Assembly: GCA_964034945.1 (NCBI GenBank)
Contig: OZ035963.1
Span: forward strand, 43,051,090-43,115,089
Origin: Chrysopilus asiliformis
Taxonomy: Eukaryota; Arthropoda; Insecta; Diptera; Rhagionidae
Length of the DNA: 64,000 nt
Reading direction: 5' to 3'
Part shown: in pieces, positions 23,083-34,060 of the stretch
Layout of the letters: the number at the start of each line of letters is the position of its first letter
How positions within the stretch are numbered: the stretch's first letter is position 1
Program-made: the position numbers and the translations under genes
The notes under the pieces: generated by a model
What the model was told of the DNA's origin: nothing
Seen by the model: only the letters and a program-made list of their open reading frames with translations
The model's database searches: none

Positions 23083-23098
23083 GGGGGGGGGGGGGGGG
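23083..23098 (+). repeat. Poly-G tract (16 G)
   Basis: This is one of the two longest tracts in the window. The context is TTTCAGAGAA, and the following monomer has CGCCCC in place of the usual CGCCCA. Sixteen G can accommodate four GGG runs with single-G loops, the minimal quadruplex pattern. Confidence 0.9.
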
Positions 23099-23477
23099 CT
23101 TAACTCGGCCACGCCCCTTTTTCCAATTTTGATGGGAAATCGATTTCTGAGAGGGGGCGGGGCTTAACTCGGCCACGCCCCTTTTTCCAATTTTGATGGG
23201 AAATCGATTTCTGAGAGGGGGCGGGGCTTAGCTCGGCCACGGCCCTTTTTCCAATTTTGATGGGAAATCGATTTCTGAGAGGGGGCGGGGCTTAACTCGG
23301 CCACGCCCCTTTTTCCAATTTTGATGGGAAATCGATTTCTGAGAGGGGGCGGGGCTTAGCTCGGCCACGGCCCTTTTTCCAATTTTGATGGGAAATCGAT
23401 TTCTGAGAGGGGGCGGGGCTTAACTCGGCCACGCCCCTTTTTCCAATTTTGATGGGAAATCGATTTCTGAGAAGGGT

Positions 23478-23488
23478 GGGGGGGGGGG
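23478..23488 (+). repeat. Poly-G tract (GGGT + 11 G)
   Basis: GAGAA is followed by GGGT and then 11 G. The T interruption is unique among the tracts seen. Confidence 0.9.
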
Positions 23489-25320
23489 CTTAACTCGGCC
23501 ACGCCCATTTTTCCAATTTTGATGGGAAATCGATTTCTGAGAGGGGGCGGGGCTTAACTCGGCCACGCCCCTTTTTCCAATTTTGATGGGAAATCGATTT
23601 CTGAGAGGGGGCGGGGCTTAACTCGGCCACGCCCCTTTTTCCAATTTTGATGGGAAATCGATTTCTGAGAGGGGGCGGGGCTTAACTCGGCCACGCCCTT
23701 TTTTCCAATTTTGATGGGAAATCGATTTTTGAGAGGGGGCGGGGCTTAACTCGGCCACGCCCCTTTTTCCAATTTTGATGGGAAATCGATTTCTGAGAGG
23801 GGGCGGAGCTTAACTCGGCCACGCCCCTTTTTCCAATTTTGATGGGAAATCGATTTCTGAGAGGGGGCGGGGCTTAACTCGGCCACGCCCCTTTTTCCAA
23901 TTTTGATGGGAAATTGATTTGTGAGAGGGGACGGGGCTTAACTCGGCCACGCCCCTTTTTCCAATTTTGATGGGAAATCGATTTCTGAGAGGGGGCGGGG
24001 CTTAACTCGGCCACGCCCCTTTTTCCAATTTTGATGGGAAATCAATTTCTGAGAGGGGACGGGGCTTAACTCGGCCACGCCCCTTTTTCCAATTTTGATG
24101 GGAAATCGATTTGTGAGAAGGGGTGGGGCTTAACTCGGCCACGCCCCTTTTTCCAATTTTGATGGGAAATCGATTTCTGAGAGGGGGCGGGGCTTAACTC
24201 GGCCACGCCCCTTTTTCCAATTTTGATGGGAAATCAATTTCTGAGAGGGGAAGGGGCTTAACTCGGCCACTCCCCTTTTTCCAATTTTGATGGGAAATCG
24301 ATTTCTGAGAGGGGGCGGGACTTAACTCGGCCACGCCCCTTTTTCCAATTTTGATGGGAAATCGATTTCTGAGAGGGGGCGGGGCTTAACTCGGCCACGC
24401 CCCTTTTTCCAATTTTGATAGGAAATCGATTTCTGAGAGGGGGCGGGGCTTAACTCGGCCACGCCCCTTTTTCCAATTTTGATGGGAAATCGATTTCTGA
24501 GAGGGGGCGGGGCTTAACTCGGTCACGCCCCTTTTTCCAATTTTGATAGGAAATCGATTTCTGAGAGGGGGCGGGGCTTAACTCGGCCACGTCCCTTTTT
24601 CCAATTTTGATGGGAAATCGATTTCTGAGAGGGGCGGGGCTTCACTCGGCCACGCCCCTTTTTCCAATTTTGATGGGAAATCAATTTCTGAGAGGGGGCG
24701 GGGCTTAACTCGGCCACGCCCCTTTTTCCAATTTTGATGGGAAATTGATTTCTGAGAGGGGGTGGGGCTTAAATCAACCACGCCCCTTTTTCCAATTTTG
24801 ATGGGAAATCGATTTCTGAGAGGGGGCGGGGCTTAACTCGGCCACGCCCCTTTTTCCAATTTTGATGGGAAATCGATTTCTGAGAGGGGGCGGGGCTTAA
24901 CTCGGCCACGCCCCTTTTTCCAATTTTGATGGGAAATCGATTTCTGAGAGGGGGCGGGGCTTAACTCGGCCACGCCCCTTTTTCCAATTTTGATGGAAAA
25001 TCGATTTCTGAGAGGGGGCGGGGCTTAACTCGACCACGCCCCTTTTTCCAATTTTGTTGGGAAATCGATTTCTGAGAGGGGGCGGGGCTTAACTCGGCCA
25101 CGCCCCTTTTTCCAATTTTTATGGAAAATCGATTTCTGAGAGGGGGCGGGGCTTAACTCGGCCACGCCCCTTTTTCCAATTTTGACGGGAAATCGATTTC
25201 TGAGAGGGGGCGGGGCTTAACTCGACCACGCCCCTTTTCCCAATTTTGATGGGAAATCGATTTCTGAGAGGGGGCGGGGCTTAACTCTGTCACGCCCATT
25301 TTTCCAATTTTGATGGGAAA

Positions 25321-26545
25321 TCGATTTCTGAGAGAGGCCGGGGCTTAACTTGGCCACGCCCCTTTTTCCAATTTTGATGGGAAATCGATTTCTGAGAGGG
25401 GGCGGGGCTTAACTCGGCCACGCCCCTTTTTCCAATTTTGATGGGAAATCGATTTCTGAGAGAGGCCGGGGCTTAATCGGCCACGCCCCTTTTTCCAATT
25501 TTGATGGGAAATCGATTTCTGAGAGGGGGCGGGGCTTAACTCGGCCACGCCCCTTTTTCCAATTTTGATGGGAAATCGATTTCTGAGAAGGGGCGGGTCT
25601 TAACTCGGCCACGCCCCTTTTTCCAATTTTGATGGGAAATCGATTTCTGAGAGGGGGCGGGGCTTAACGCGGCAACGCCCCTTTTTCCAATTTTGGTTGG
25701 AAATCGATTTCTGAGAGGGGGCGGGGCTTAACTCGGCCACGCCCCTTTTTCCAATTTTGATGGGAAATCGATTTCTGAGAGGGGGCGGGGCTTAACTCGG
25801 CCACGCCCCTTTTTCTAATTTTGATGGGAAATCGATTTCTGAGAGGGGGCGGGGCTTAACTCGACCACGCCCCTTTTTCCAATTTTGATGGGAAATCGAT
25901 TTCTGAGAGGGGGCGGGGCTTAACTCGGCCACATCCCTTTTTCCAATTTTGATGGGAAATCGATTTCTGAAAGGGGCGGGGCTTCACTCGGCCACGCCCC
26001 TTTTTCCAATTTTGATGGGAAATCGATTTCTGAGAGGGGGCGGGGCTTAACTCGGCCACGCCCCTTTTTCCAATTTTGATGTTAAATCGATTTCTGAGAG
26101 GGGCCGGGGCTTAGCTCGGCCACGGCCCTTTTTCCAATTTTGATGGGAAATCGATTTCTGAGAGGGGGCGGGGCTTAACTCGGCCACGCCCCTTTTTCCA
26201 ATTTTGATTGGAAATCGATTTCTGAGAGAGGCCGGGGCTTAACTTGGCCACGCCCCTTTTTCCAATTTTGATGGGAAATCGATTTCTGAGAGGGGGCGGG
26301 GCTTAACTCGGCCACGCCCCTTTTTCCAATTTTGATGGGAAATCGATTTCTGAGAGGGGGCGGGGCTTAACTCGGCCACGCCCCTTTTTCCAATTTTGAT
26401 GGAAAATCGATTTCTGAGAAGGGGCGGGGCTTAACTCGACCACGCCCCTTTTTCCAATTTTGTTGGGAAATCGATTTCTGAGAGGGGGCGGGGCTTAACT
26501 CGGCCACGCCCCTTTTTCCAATTTTGATGGGAAATCGATTTCTGA
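25321..26545 (+). repeat. Segment related to the 18.8-20.9 kb and 12-15 kb units
   Basis: It contains the 63-bp CTTAATCGG monomer near 25461, a GGGCGGGTCTT monomer, AACGCGGCAACG with TTTTGGTTGG, then CAATTTTGATGTTAAATCG with GGGGCCGGGGCTTAGC (26.07-26.12 kb), GATTGGAAATCG and GAGAGAGGCCGGGG/AACTTGGCC. The last four markers are the same string as at 1.85-2.03, 13.59-13.77 and 15.19-15.36 kb. Confidence 0.78.
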
Positions 26546-26665
26546 GAGGGGGCGGGGCTTAACTCGGCCACGCCCCTTTTTCCAATTTTGATGGGAAATC
26601 GATTTCTGAGAGGGGGTGGCTTAACTCGGCCACGCCCCTTTTTCCAATTTTGATGGGAAATCGAT

Positions 26666-26687
26666 CCAATTTTGATGGGAAATCGAT
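26666..26687 (+). repeat. 22-bp truncated monomer
   Basis: Here CGAT is joined straight to CCAATTTTGATGGG, giving a 22-bp remnant. This is a simple 42-bp deletion of a normal monomer. The 31-bp forms elsewhere carry nine more bases (CCAATTTTT), so this may be the precursor or a contracted derivative. Its right-hand neighbours are the same GAGGAGGCGGGGTTT and poly-G monomers. Confidence 0.85.
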
Positions 26688-26888
26688 TTCTGAGAGGGGG
26701 CGGGGCTTAACTCGGCCACGCCCCTTTTTCCAATTTTGATGGGAAATTGATTTCTGAGAGGAGGCGGGGTTTAACTCGGCCACGCCCCTTTTTCCAATTT
26801 TGATGGGAAATCGATTTCTGAGAAGGGGCGGGGCTTAACTCGGCCACGCCCATTTTTCCAATTTTGATGGGAAATCGATTTCTGAGAA

Positions 26889-26898
26889 GGGGGGGGGG
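26889..26898 (+). repeat. Poly-G tract (10 G)
   Basis: GAGAA-type tract following the 22-bp truncated monomer block. Confidence 0.9.
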
Positions 26899-27720
26899 CT
26901 TAACTCGGCCACGCCCATTTTTCCAATTTTGATGGGAAATCGATTTCTGAGAGCGGGCGGAGCTTAACTCGGCCACGCCCCTTTTTCCAATTTTGATGGG
27001 AAATCGATTTCTGAGAGGGGGCGGGGCTTAACTCGGCCACGCCCCTTTTTCCAATTTTGATGGGAAATCGATTTGTGAGAAGGGGTGGGGCTTAACTCGG
27101 CCACGCCCCTTTTTCCAATTTTGATGGGAAATCGATTTCTGAGAGGGGGCGGAGCTTAACTCGGCCACGCCCCTTTTTCCAATTTTGATGGGAAATCGAT
27201 TTCTGAGAGGGGGCGGGGCTTAACTCGGCCACGCCCCTTTTTCCAATTTTGATGGGAAATCGATTTGTGAGAAGGGGTGGGGCTTAACTCGGCCACGCCC
27301 CTTTTTCCAATTTTGATGGGAAATCGATTTCTGAGAGGGGGCGGGGCTTAACTCGGCCACGCCCCTTTTTCCAATTTTGATAGGAAATCGATTTCTGAGA
27401 GGGGGCGGGGCTTAACTCGGCCACGCCCCTTTTTCCAATTTTGATGGGAAATCGATTTCTGAGAGGGGGCGGGGCTTAACTCGGCCACGCCCCTTTTTCC
27501 AATTTTGATAGGAAATCGATTTCTGAGAGGGGGCGGGGCTTAACTCGACCACGTCCCTTTTTCCAATTTTGATGGGAAATCGATTTCTGAGAGGGGCGGG
27601 GCTTCACTCGGCCACGCCCCTTTTTCCAATTTTGATGGGAAATCGATTTCTGAGAAGGGGCGGGGCTTAACTCGGCCACGCCCATTTTTCCAATTTTGAT
27701 GGGAAATCGATTTCTGAGAA

Positions 27721-27731
27721 GGGGGGGGGGG
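27721..27731 (+). repeat. Poly-G tract (11 G)
   Basis: GAGAA-type tract between two CGCCCATTTTT monomers, then a GGCGGAGC monomer. Confidence 0.9.
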
Positions 27732-28618
27732 CTTAACTCGGCCACGCCCATTTTTCCAATTTTGATGGGAAATCGATTTCTGAGAGGGGGCGGAGCTTAA
27801 CTCGGCCACGCCCCTTTTTCCAATTTTGATGGGAAATCGATTTCTGAGAGGGGGCGGGGCTTAACTCGGCCACGCCCCTTTTTCCAATTTTGATGGGAAA
27901 TCGATTTGTGAGAAGGGGTGGGGCTTAACTCGGCCACGCCCCTTTTTCCAATTTTGATGGGAAATCGATTTCTGAGAGGGGGCGGAGCTTAACTCGGCCA
28001 CGCCCCTTTTTCCAATTTTGATGGGAAATCGATTTCTGAGAGGGGGCGGGGCTTAACTCGGCCACGCCCCTTTTTCCAATTTTGATGGGAAATCGATTTG
28101 TGAGAAGGGGTGGGGCTTAACTCGGCCACGCCCCTTTTTCCAATTTTGATGGGAAATTGATTTCTGAGAGGGGGTGGGGCTTAAATCGGCCACGCCCCTT
28201 TTTCCAATTTTGATGGGAAATCGATTTCTGAGAGGGGGCGGGGCTTAACTCGGCCACGCTCCTTTTTCCAATTTTGATGGGAAATCGATTTCTGAGAGGG
28301 GGCGGGGCTTAACTCGGCCACGCCCCTTTTTCCAATTTTGATGGGAAATCGATTTCTGAGAGGGGGCGGGGCTTAACTCGGCCACGCCCCTTTTTCCAAT
28401 TTTGATGGAAAATCGATTTCTGAGAGGGGGCGGGGCTTAACTCGGCCACGCCCCTTTTTCCAATTTTGATGGGAAATCGATTTCTGAGAGGGGGCGGGGC
28501 TTAACTCGGCCACGCCCCTTTTTCCAATTTTGATGGGAAATCGATTTCTGAGAAGGGGCGGGGCTTAACTCGGCCACGCCACTTTTTCCAATTTTGATGG
28601 GAAATCGATTTCTGTGAA

Positions 28619-28628
28619 GGGGGGGGGG
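28619..28628 (+). repeat. Poly-G tract (10 G), GTGAA type
   Basis: CGCCACTTTTT lies before it and CTCTGTCACGCCCA after it, as at 4273 and 18736. Confidence 0.9.
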
Positions 28629-28680
28629 CTTAACTCTGTCACGCCCATTTTTCCAATTTTGATGGGAAATCGATTTCTGA

Positions 28681-31600
28681 GAGGGGCGGGGCTTAACTCG
28701 GCCACGCCCCTTTTTCCAATTTTGATGGGAAATCGATTTCTGAGAGGGGGCGGAGCTTAACTCGGCCACGCCCCTTTTTCCAATTTTTATGGAAAATCGA
28801 TTTCTGAGAGGGGGCGGGGCTTAACTCGGCCACGCCCCTTTTTCCAATTTTGACGGGAAATCGATTTCTGAGAGGGGGCGGGGCTTAACTCGACCACGCC
28901 CCTTTTCCCAATTTTGATGGGAAATCGATTTCTGAGAGGGGGCGGGGCTTAACTCGGCCACGCCCCTTTTTCCAATTTTGATGGGAAATCGATTTCTGAG
29001 AGGGGGCGGGGCTTAACTCGGCCACGCCCCTTTTTCCAATTTTGATGGGAAATCGATTTCTGAGAGAGGCCGGGGCTTAATCGGCCACGCCCCTTTTTCC
29101 AATTTTGATGGGAAATCGATTTCTGAGAGGGGGCGGGGCTTAACTCGGCCACGCCCCTTTTTCCAATTTTGATGGGAAATCGATTTCTGAGAGGGGGCGG
29201 GGCTTAACTCGGCCACGCCCCTTTTTCCAATTTTGATGGGAAATCGATTTCTGAGAAGGGGCGGGGCTTAACTCGGCCACGCCCCTTTTTCCAATTTTGA
29301 TAGGAAATCGATTTCTGAGAGGGGGCGGGGCTTAACTCGGCCACGCCCCTTTTTCAAATTTTGATGGGAAATCGATTTCTGAGAGGGGGCAGGGCTTAAC
29401 TCGGCCACGCCCCTTTTTCCAATTTTGATAGGAAATCGATTTCTGAGAGGGGGCGGGGCTTAACTCGGCCACGCCCCTTTTTCCAATTTTGATGGGAAAT
29501 CGATTTCTGAGAGGGGGCGGGGCTTAACTCGGCCACGTCCCTTTTTCCAATTTTGATGGGAAATCGATTTCTGAAAGGGGCGGGGCTTCACTCGGCCACG
29601 CCCCTTTTTCCAATTTTGATGGGAAATCGATTTCTGAGAGGGGGCGGGTCTTAACTCGGCCACGTCCCTTTTTCCAATTTTGATGGGAAATTGATTTCTG
29701 AGAGGGGGTGGGGCTTAACTCGGCCACGCCCCTTTTTCCAATTTTGATGGGAAATCGATTTCTGAGAGGGGGCGGGGCTTAACTCGGCCACGCCCCTTTT
29801 TCCAATTTTGATGGGAAATCGATTTCTGAGAGGAGGCGGGGTTTATCTCGGCCACGCCCCTTTTTCCAATTTTGATGGGAAATCGATTTCTGAGAGGGGG
29901 CGGGGCTTAACTCGGCCACGCCCCTTTTTCCAATTTTGATGGGAAATCGATTTCTGAGAAGGGGCGTGGCTTAACTCGGCCACGCCCCTTTTTCCAATTT
30001 TGATGGGAAATCGATTTCTGAGAGGGGGCGGGGCTTAACTCGGCCACGCCCCTTTTTCCAATTTTGATGGGAAATCGATTTGTGAGAAGGGGTGGGGCTT
30101 AACTCGGCCACGCCCCTTTTTCAAATTTTGATGTTAAATCGATTTCTGAGAGGGGGCGGGGCTTAACTCGACCACGCCCCTTTTTCCAATTTTGATGGGA
30201 AATCGATTTCTGTGAAGGGGGGGGGGGGGCTTAACTCTGTCACGCCCATTTTTCCAATTTTGATGGGAAATCGATTTCTGAGAGGGGCGGGGCTTAACTC
30301 GGCCACGCCCCTTTTTCCAATTTTGATGGGAAATCGATTTCTGAGAGGGGGCGGAGCTTAACTCGGCCACGCCCCTTTTTCCAATTTTGACGGGAAATCG
30401 ATTTCTGAGAGGGGGCGGGGCTTAACTCGACCACGCCCCTTTTTCCAATTTTGATGGGAAATCGATTTCTGAGAAGGGGCGGGGCTTAACTCGGCCACGC
30501 CCTTTTTCTAATTTTGATGGGAAATCGATTTCTGAGAGGGGGCCGGGCTTAACTCGGCCACGCCCCTTTTCCCAATTTTGATGGGAAATCGATTTCTGAG
30601 AGGGGGCGGGGCTTAACTCGGCCACGCCCCTTTTTCCAATTTTGATGGGAAATCGATTTCTGAGAGGGGGCGGGGCTTAACTCGACCACGCCCCTTTTTC
30701 CAATTTTGATGGGAAATCGATTTCTGAGAGAGGCCGGGGCTTAATCGGCCACGCCCCTTTTTCCAATTTTGATGGGAAATCGATTTCTGAGAGGGGGCGG
30801 GGCTTAACTCGGTCACGCCCCTTTTTCCAATTTTGATGGGAAATCGATTTCTGAGAGGGGGCGGGGCTTAACGCGGCAATGCCCCTTTTTCCAATTTTGG
30901 TGGGAAATCGATTTCTGAGAGGGGGCGGGGCTTAACTCGGCCACGCCCCTTTTTCCAATTTTGATGGGAAATCGATTTCTGAGAGGGGGCGGGGCTTAAC
31001 TCGGCCACGCCCCTTTTTCTAATTTTGATGGGAAATCGATTTCTGAGAGGAGGCGGGGTTTAACTCGGCCACGCCCCTTTTTCCAATTTTGATGGGAAAT
31101 CGATTTCTGAGAGGGGGCGGGGCTTAACTCGGCCACGCCCCTTTTTCCAATTTTGATGGGAAATCGATTTCTGAGAAGGGGCGGGGCTTAACTCGGCCAC
31201 GCCCCTTTTTCCAATTTTGATAGGAAATCGATTTCTGAGAGGGGGCGGGGCTTAACTCGGCCACGCCCCTTTTTCCAATTTTGATGGGAAATCGATTTCT
31301 GAGAGGGGGCAGGGCTTAACTCGGCCACGCCCCTTTTTCCAATTTTGATAGGAAATCGATTTCTGAGAGGGGGCGGGGCTTAACTCGGCCACGCCCCTTT
31401 TTCCAATTTTGATGGGAAATCGATTTCTGAGAGGGGGCGGGGCTTAACTCGGCCACGTCCCTTTTTCCAATTTTGATGGGAAATCGATTTCTGAAAGGGG
31501 CGGGGCTTCACTCGGCCACGCCCCTTTTTCCAATTTTGATGGGAAATCGATTTCTGAGAGGGGGCGGGTCTTAACTCGGCCACGTCCCTTTTTCCAATTT

Positions 31601-32400
31601 TGATGGGAAATTGATTTCTGAGAGGGGGTGGGGCTTAACTCGGCCACGCCCCTTTTTCCAATTTTGATGGGAAATCGATTTCTGAGAGGGGGCGGGGCTT
31701 AACTCGGCCACGCCCCTTTTTCCAATTTTGATGGGAAATCGATTTCTGAGAGGGGGCAGGGCTTAACTCGGCCACGCCCCTTTTTCCAATTTTGATAGGA
31801 AATCGATTTCTGAGAGGGGGCGGGGCTTAACTCGGCCACGCCCCTTTTTCCAATTTTGTTGGGAAATCGATTTCTGAGAGGGGGCGGGGCTTAACTCGGC
31901 CACGCCCCTTTTTCCAATTTTGATGGGAAATCGATTTCTGAGAGGGGGCGGGGCTTAACTCGGCCACGCCCCTTTTTCCAATTTTGATGGGAAATCGATT
32001 TCTGAGAAGGGGCGGGGCTTAACTCGGCCACGCCCCTTTTTCCAATTTTGATAGGAAATCGATTTCTGAGAGGGGGCGGGGCTTAACTCGGCCACGCCCC
32101 TTTTTCCAATTTTGATGGGAAATCGATTTCTGAGAGGGGGCAGGGCTTAACTCGGCCACGCCCCTTTTTCCAATTTTGATAGGAAATCGATTTCTGAGAG
32201 GGGGCGGGGCTTAACTCGGCCACGCCCCTTTTTCCAATTTTGTTGGGAAATCGATTTCTGAGAGGGGGCGGGGCTTAACTCGGCCACGCCCCTTTTTCCA
32301 ATTTTGATGGGAAATCGATTTCTGAGAGGGGGCGGGGCTTAACTCGGCCACGCCCCTTTTTCCAATTTTGATGGGAAATCGATTTCTGAGAGGGGGCGGG
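28681..32400 (+). repeat. 1,920-bp lag duplication and a 384-bp tandem duplication
   Basis: Markers GAGAAGGGGCGGGG, GATAGGAAATCG, GGGCAGGGC, ACGTCCC, the shortened CTGAAAGGGGCGGGGCTTCAC monomer and GGGCGGGTCTT occur from about 29.2 to 29.8 kb and again from 31.1 to 31.7 kb, exactly 30 monomers apart. GGGCAGGGC, GATAGG and TTTTGTTGGG repeat from 31756 to 32140 at exactly six monomers. A 13-G tract lies at 30217-30229. Segments here also match 62.0-63.4 kb (lags of about 31.3 and 33.26 kb). Confidence 0.82.
30217..30229 (+). repeat. Poly-G tract (13 G), GTGAA type
   Basis: The right flank is CTCTGTCACGCCCA as usual, but the left monomer has CTCGACCACGCCCC and lacks the CGCCACTTTTT change, suggesting a recombined left side. 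Confidence 0.9.
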
Positions 32401-34060
32401 GCTTAACTCGGCCACGCCCCTTTTTCCAATTTTGATGGGAAATTGATTTCTGAGATGAGGCGGGGTTTAACTCGGCCACGCCCCTTTTTCCAATTTTGAT
32501 GGGAAATCGATTTCTGAGAGGGGGCGGGGCTTAACTCGGCCACGCCCCTTTTTCCAATTTTGATGGGAAATCGATTTCTGAGAGGAGGCGGGGTTTATCT
32601 CGGCCACGCCCCTTTTTCCAATTTTGATGGGAAATCGATTTCTGAGAGGGGGCGGGGCTTAACTCGGCCACGCCCCTTTTTCCAATTTTGATGGGAAATC
32701 GATTTCTGAGAGGGGGCGGGGCTTAACTCGACCACGCCCCTTTTTCCAATTTTGATGGGAAATCGATTTCTGAGAGGGGGCGGGGCTTAACTCGGCCACA
32801 TCCCTTTTTCCAATTTTGATGGGAAATCGATTTCTGAAAGGGGCGGGGCTTCACTCGGCCACGCCCCTTTTTCCAATTTTGATGGGAAATCGATTTCTGA
32901 GAGGGGGCGGGTCTTAACTCGGCCACGTCCCTTTTTCCAATTTTGATGGGAAATCGATTTCTGTGAAGGGGGGGGGGGGGCTTAACTCGGCCACGCCCCT
33001 TTTTCCAATTTTGATGGGAAATCGATTTCTGAGAGGGGGCGGGGCTTAACTCGGCCACGCCCCTTTTTCCAATTTTGATGGGAAATCGATTTCTGAGAGG
33101 AGGCGGGGCTTAACTCGACCACGCCCCTTTTTCCAATTTTGATGGGAAATCGATTTCTGAGAGGGGGCGGGGCTTAACTCGGCCACGCCCCTTTTTCCAA
33201 TTTTGATGGGAAATCGATTTCTGAGAAGGGGCGTGGCTTAACTCGGCCACGCCCCTTTTTCCAATTTTGATGGGAAATCGATTTCTGAGAGGGGGCGGGG
33301 CTTAACTCGGCCACGCCCCTTTTTCCAATTTTGATGGGAAATCGATTTGTGAGAAGGGGTGGGGCTTAACTCGGCCACGCCCCTTTTTCAAATTTTGATG
33401 TTAAATCGATTTCTGAGAGGGGGCGGGGCTTAGCTCGGCCACGGCCCTTTTTCCAATTTTGATGGGAAATCGATTTCTGAGAGGGGGCGGAGCTTAACTC
33501 GGCACGCCCCTTTTTCCAATTTTGATGGGAAATCGATTTCTGAGAGGGGGCGGGGCTTAACTCGGCCACGCCCCTTTTTCCAATTTTGACGGAAAATCGA
33601 TTTCTGAGAAGGGGCGGGGCTTAACTCGACCACGCCCCTTTTTCCAATTTTGTTGGGAAATCGATTTCTGAGAGGGGCGGGGCTTAACTCGGCCACGCCC
33701 CTTTTTCCAATTTTGATGGGAAATCGATTTCTGAGAGGGGGCGGGGCTTAACTCGGCCACGCCCCTTTTTCCAATTTTGATGGGAAATCGATTTCTGAGA
33801 GGGGGCGGGGCTTAACTCGGCCACGCCCCTTTTTCCAATTTTGATGGGAAATCGATTTCTGAGAGAGGCCGGAGCTTAATCGGCCACGCCCCTTTTTCCA
33901 ATTTTGATGGGAAATCGATTTCTGAGAGGGGGCGGGGCTTAACTCGGCCACGCCCCTTTTTCCAATTTTGATGGGAAATCGATTTCTGAGAAGGGGCGGG
34001 TCTTAACTCGGCCACGCCCCTTTTTCCAATTTTGATGGGAAATCGATTTCTGAGAGGGGG
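32401..34060 (+). repeat. CGGCACG / TTAATCGG module, first copy
   Basis: It contains GAGATGAGGCGGGGTTT, GGTTTATCTCGG, a 13-G tract at 32968-32980, then GGGGCGTGGC, CAAATTTTGATGTTAAATCG (33389), TTAGCTCGGCCACGG, a 63-bp CTCGGCACGCCCC monomer (near 33500), GACGGAAAATCG with CTCGACCACG and TTTTGTTGGG, the 63-bp CTTAATCGG monomer, GGGCGGGTCTT and AACGCGGCAACG with TTTTGGTGGG. The chain recurs, with monomers gained or lost, near 36.2, 40.7, 45.9 and 63.2 kb. Confidence 0.8.
32968..32980 (+). repeat. Poly-G tract (13 G), GTGAA type
   Basis: The left side is GTGAA type, but the right flank is plain CTCGGCCACGCCCC, so the usual CTCTGTCACGCCCA partner has been replaced. Confidence 0.9.

Larger units (their letters stand above)
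22946..25320 (+). repeat. Composite-block fragments with 16-G and 11-G tracts
   Basis: It holds a GAGGAGGCGGGGTTT monomer, a 16-G tract at 23083-23098 in a TTTCAGAGAA context, two TTAGCTCGGCCACGG monomers 128 bp apart, and an interrupted tract GGGT plus 11 G (23474-23488). From 23,700 to 24,720 it repeats 17,040-18,060 at a lag of 6,663 bp. A CTTAAATCAACCACG monomer near 24771 is private. No gene is present. Confidence 0.82.
26546..28680 (+). repeat. Composite block remnants and a three-monomer (192-bp) repeat
   Basis: A 22-bp truncated monomer at 26666 leads into the GAGGAGGCGGGGTTT monomer and a 10-G tract (26889-26898). GATTTGTGAGAAGGGG monomers at about 27070 and 27262, and again at about 27903 and 28095, are exactly three monomers apart, alternating with GGCGGAGC monomers. 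An 11-G tract lies at 27721-27731 and a 10-G tract at 28619-28628. No gene is present. Confidence 0.8.
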
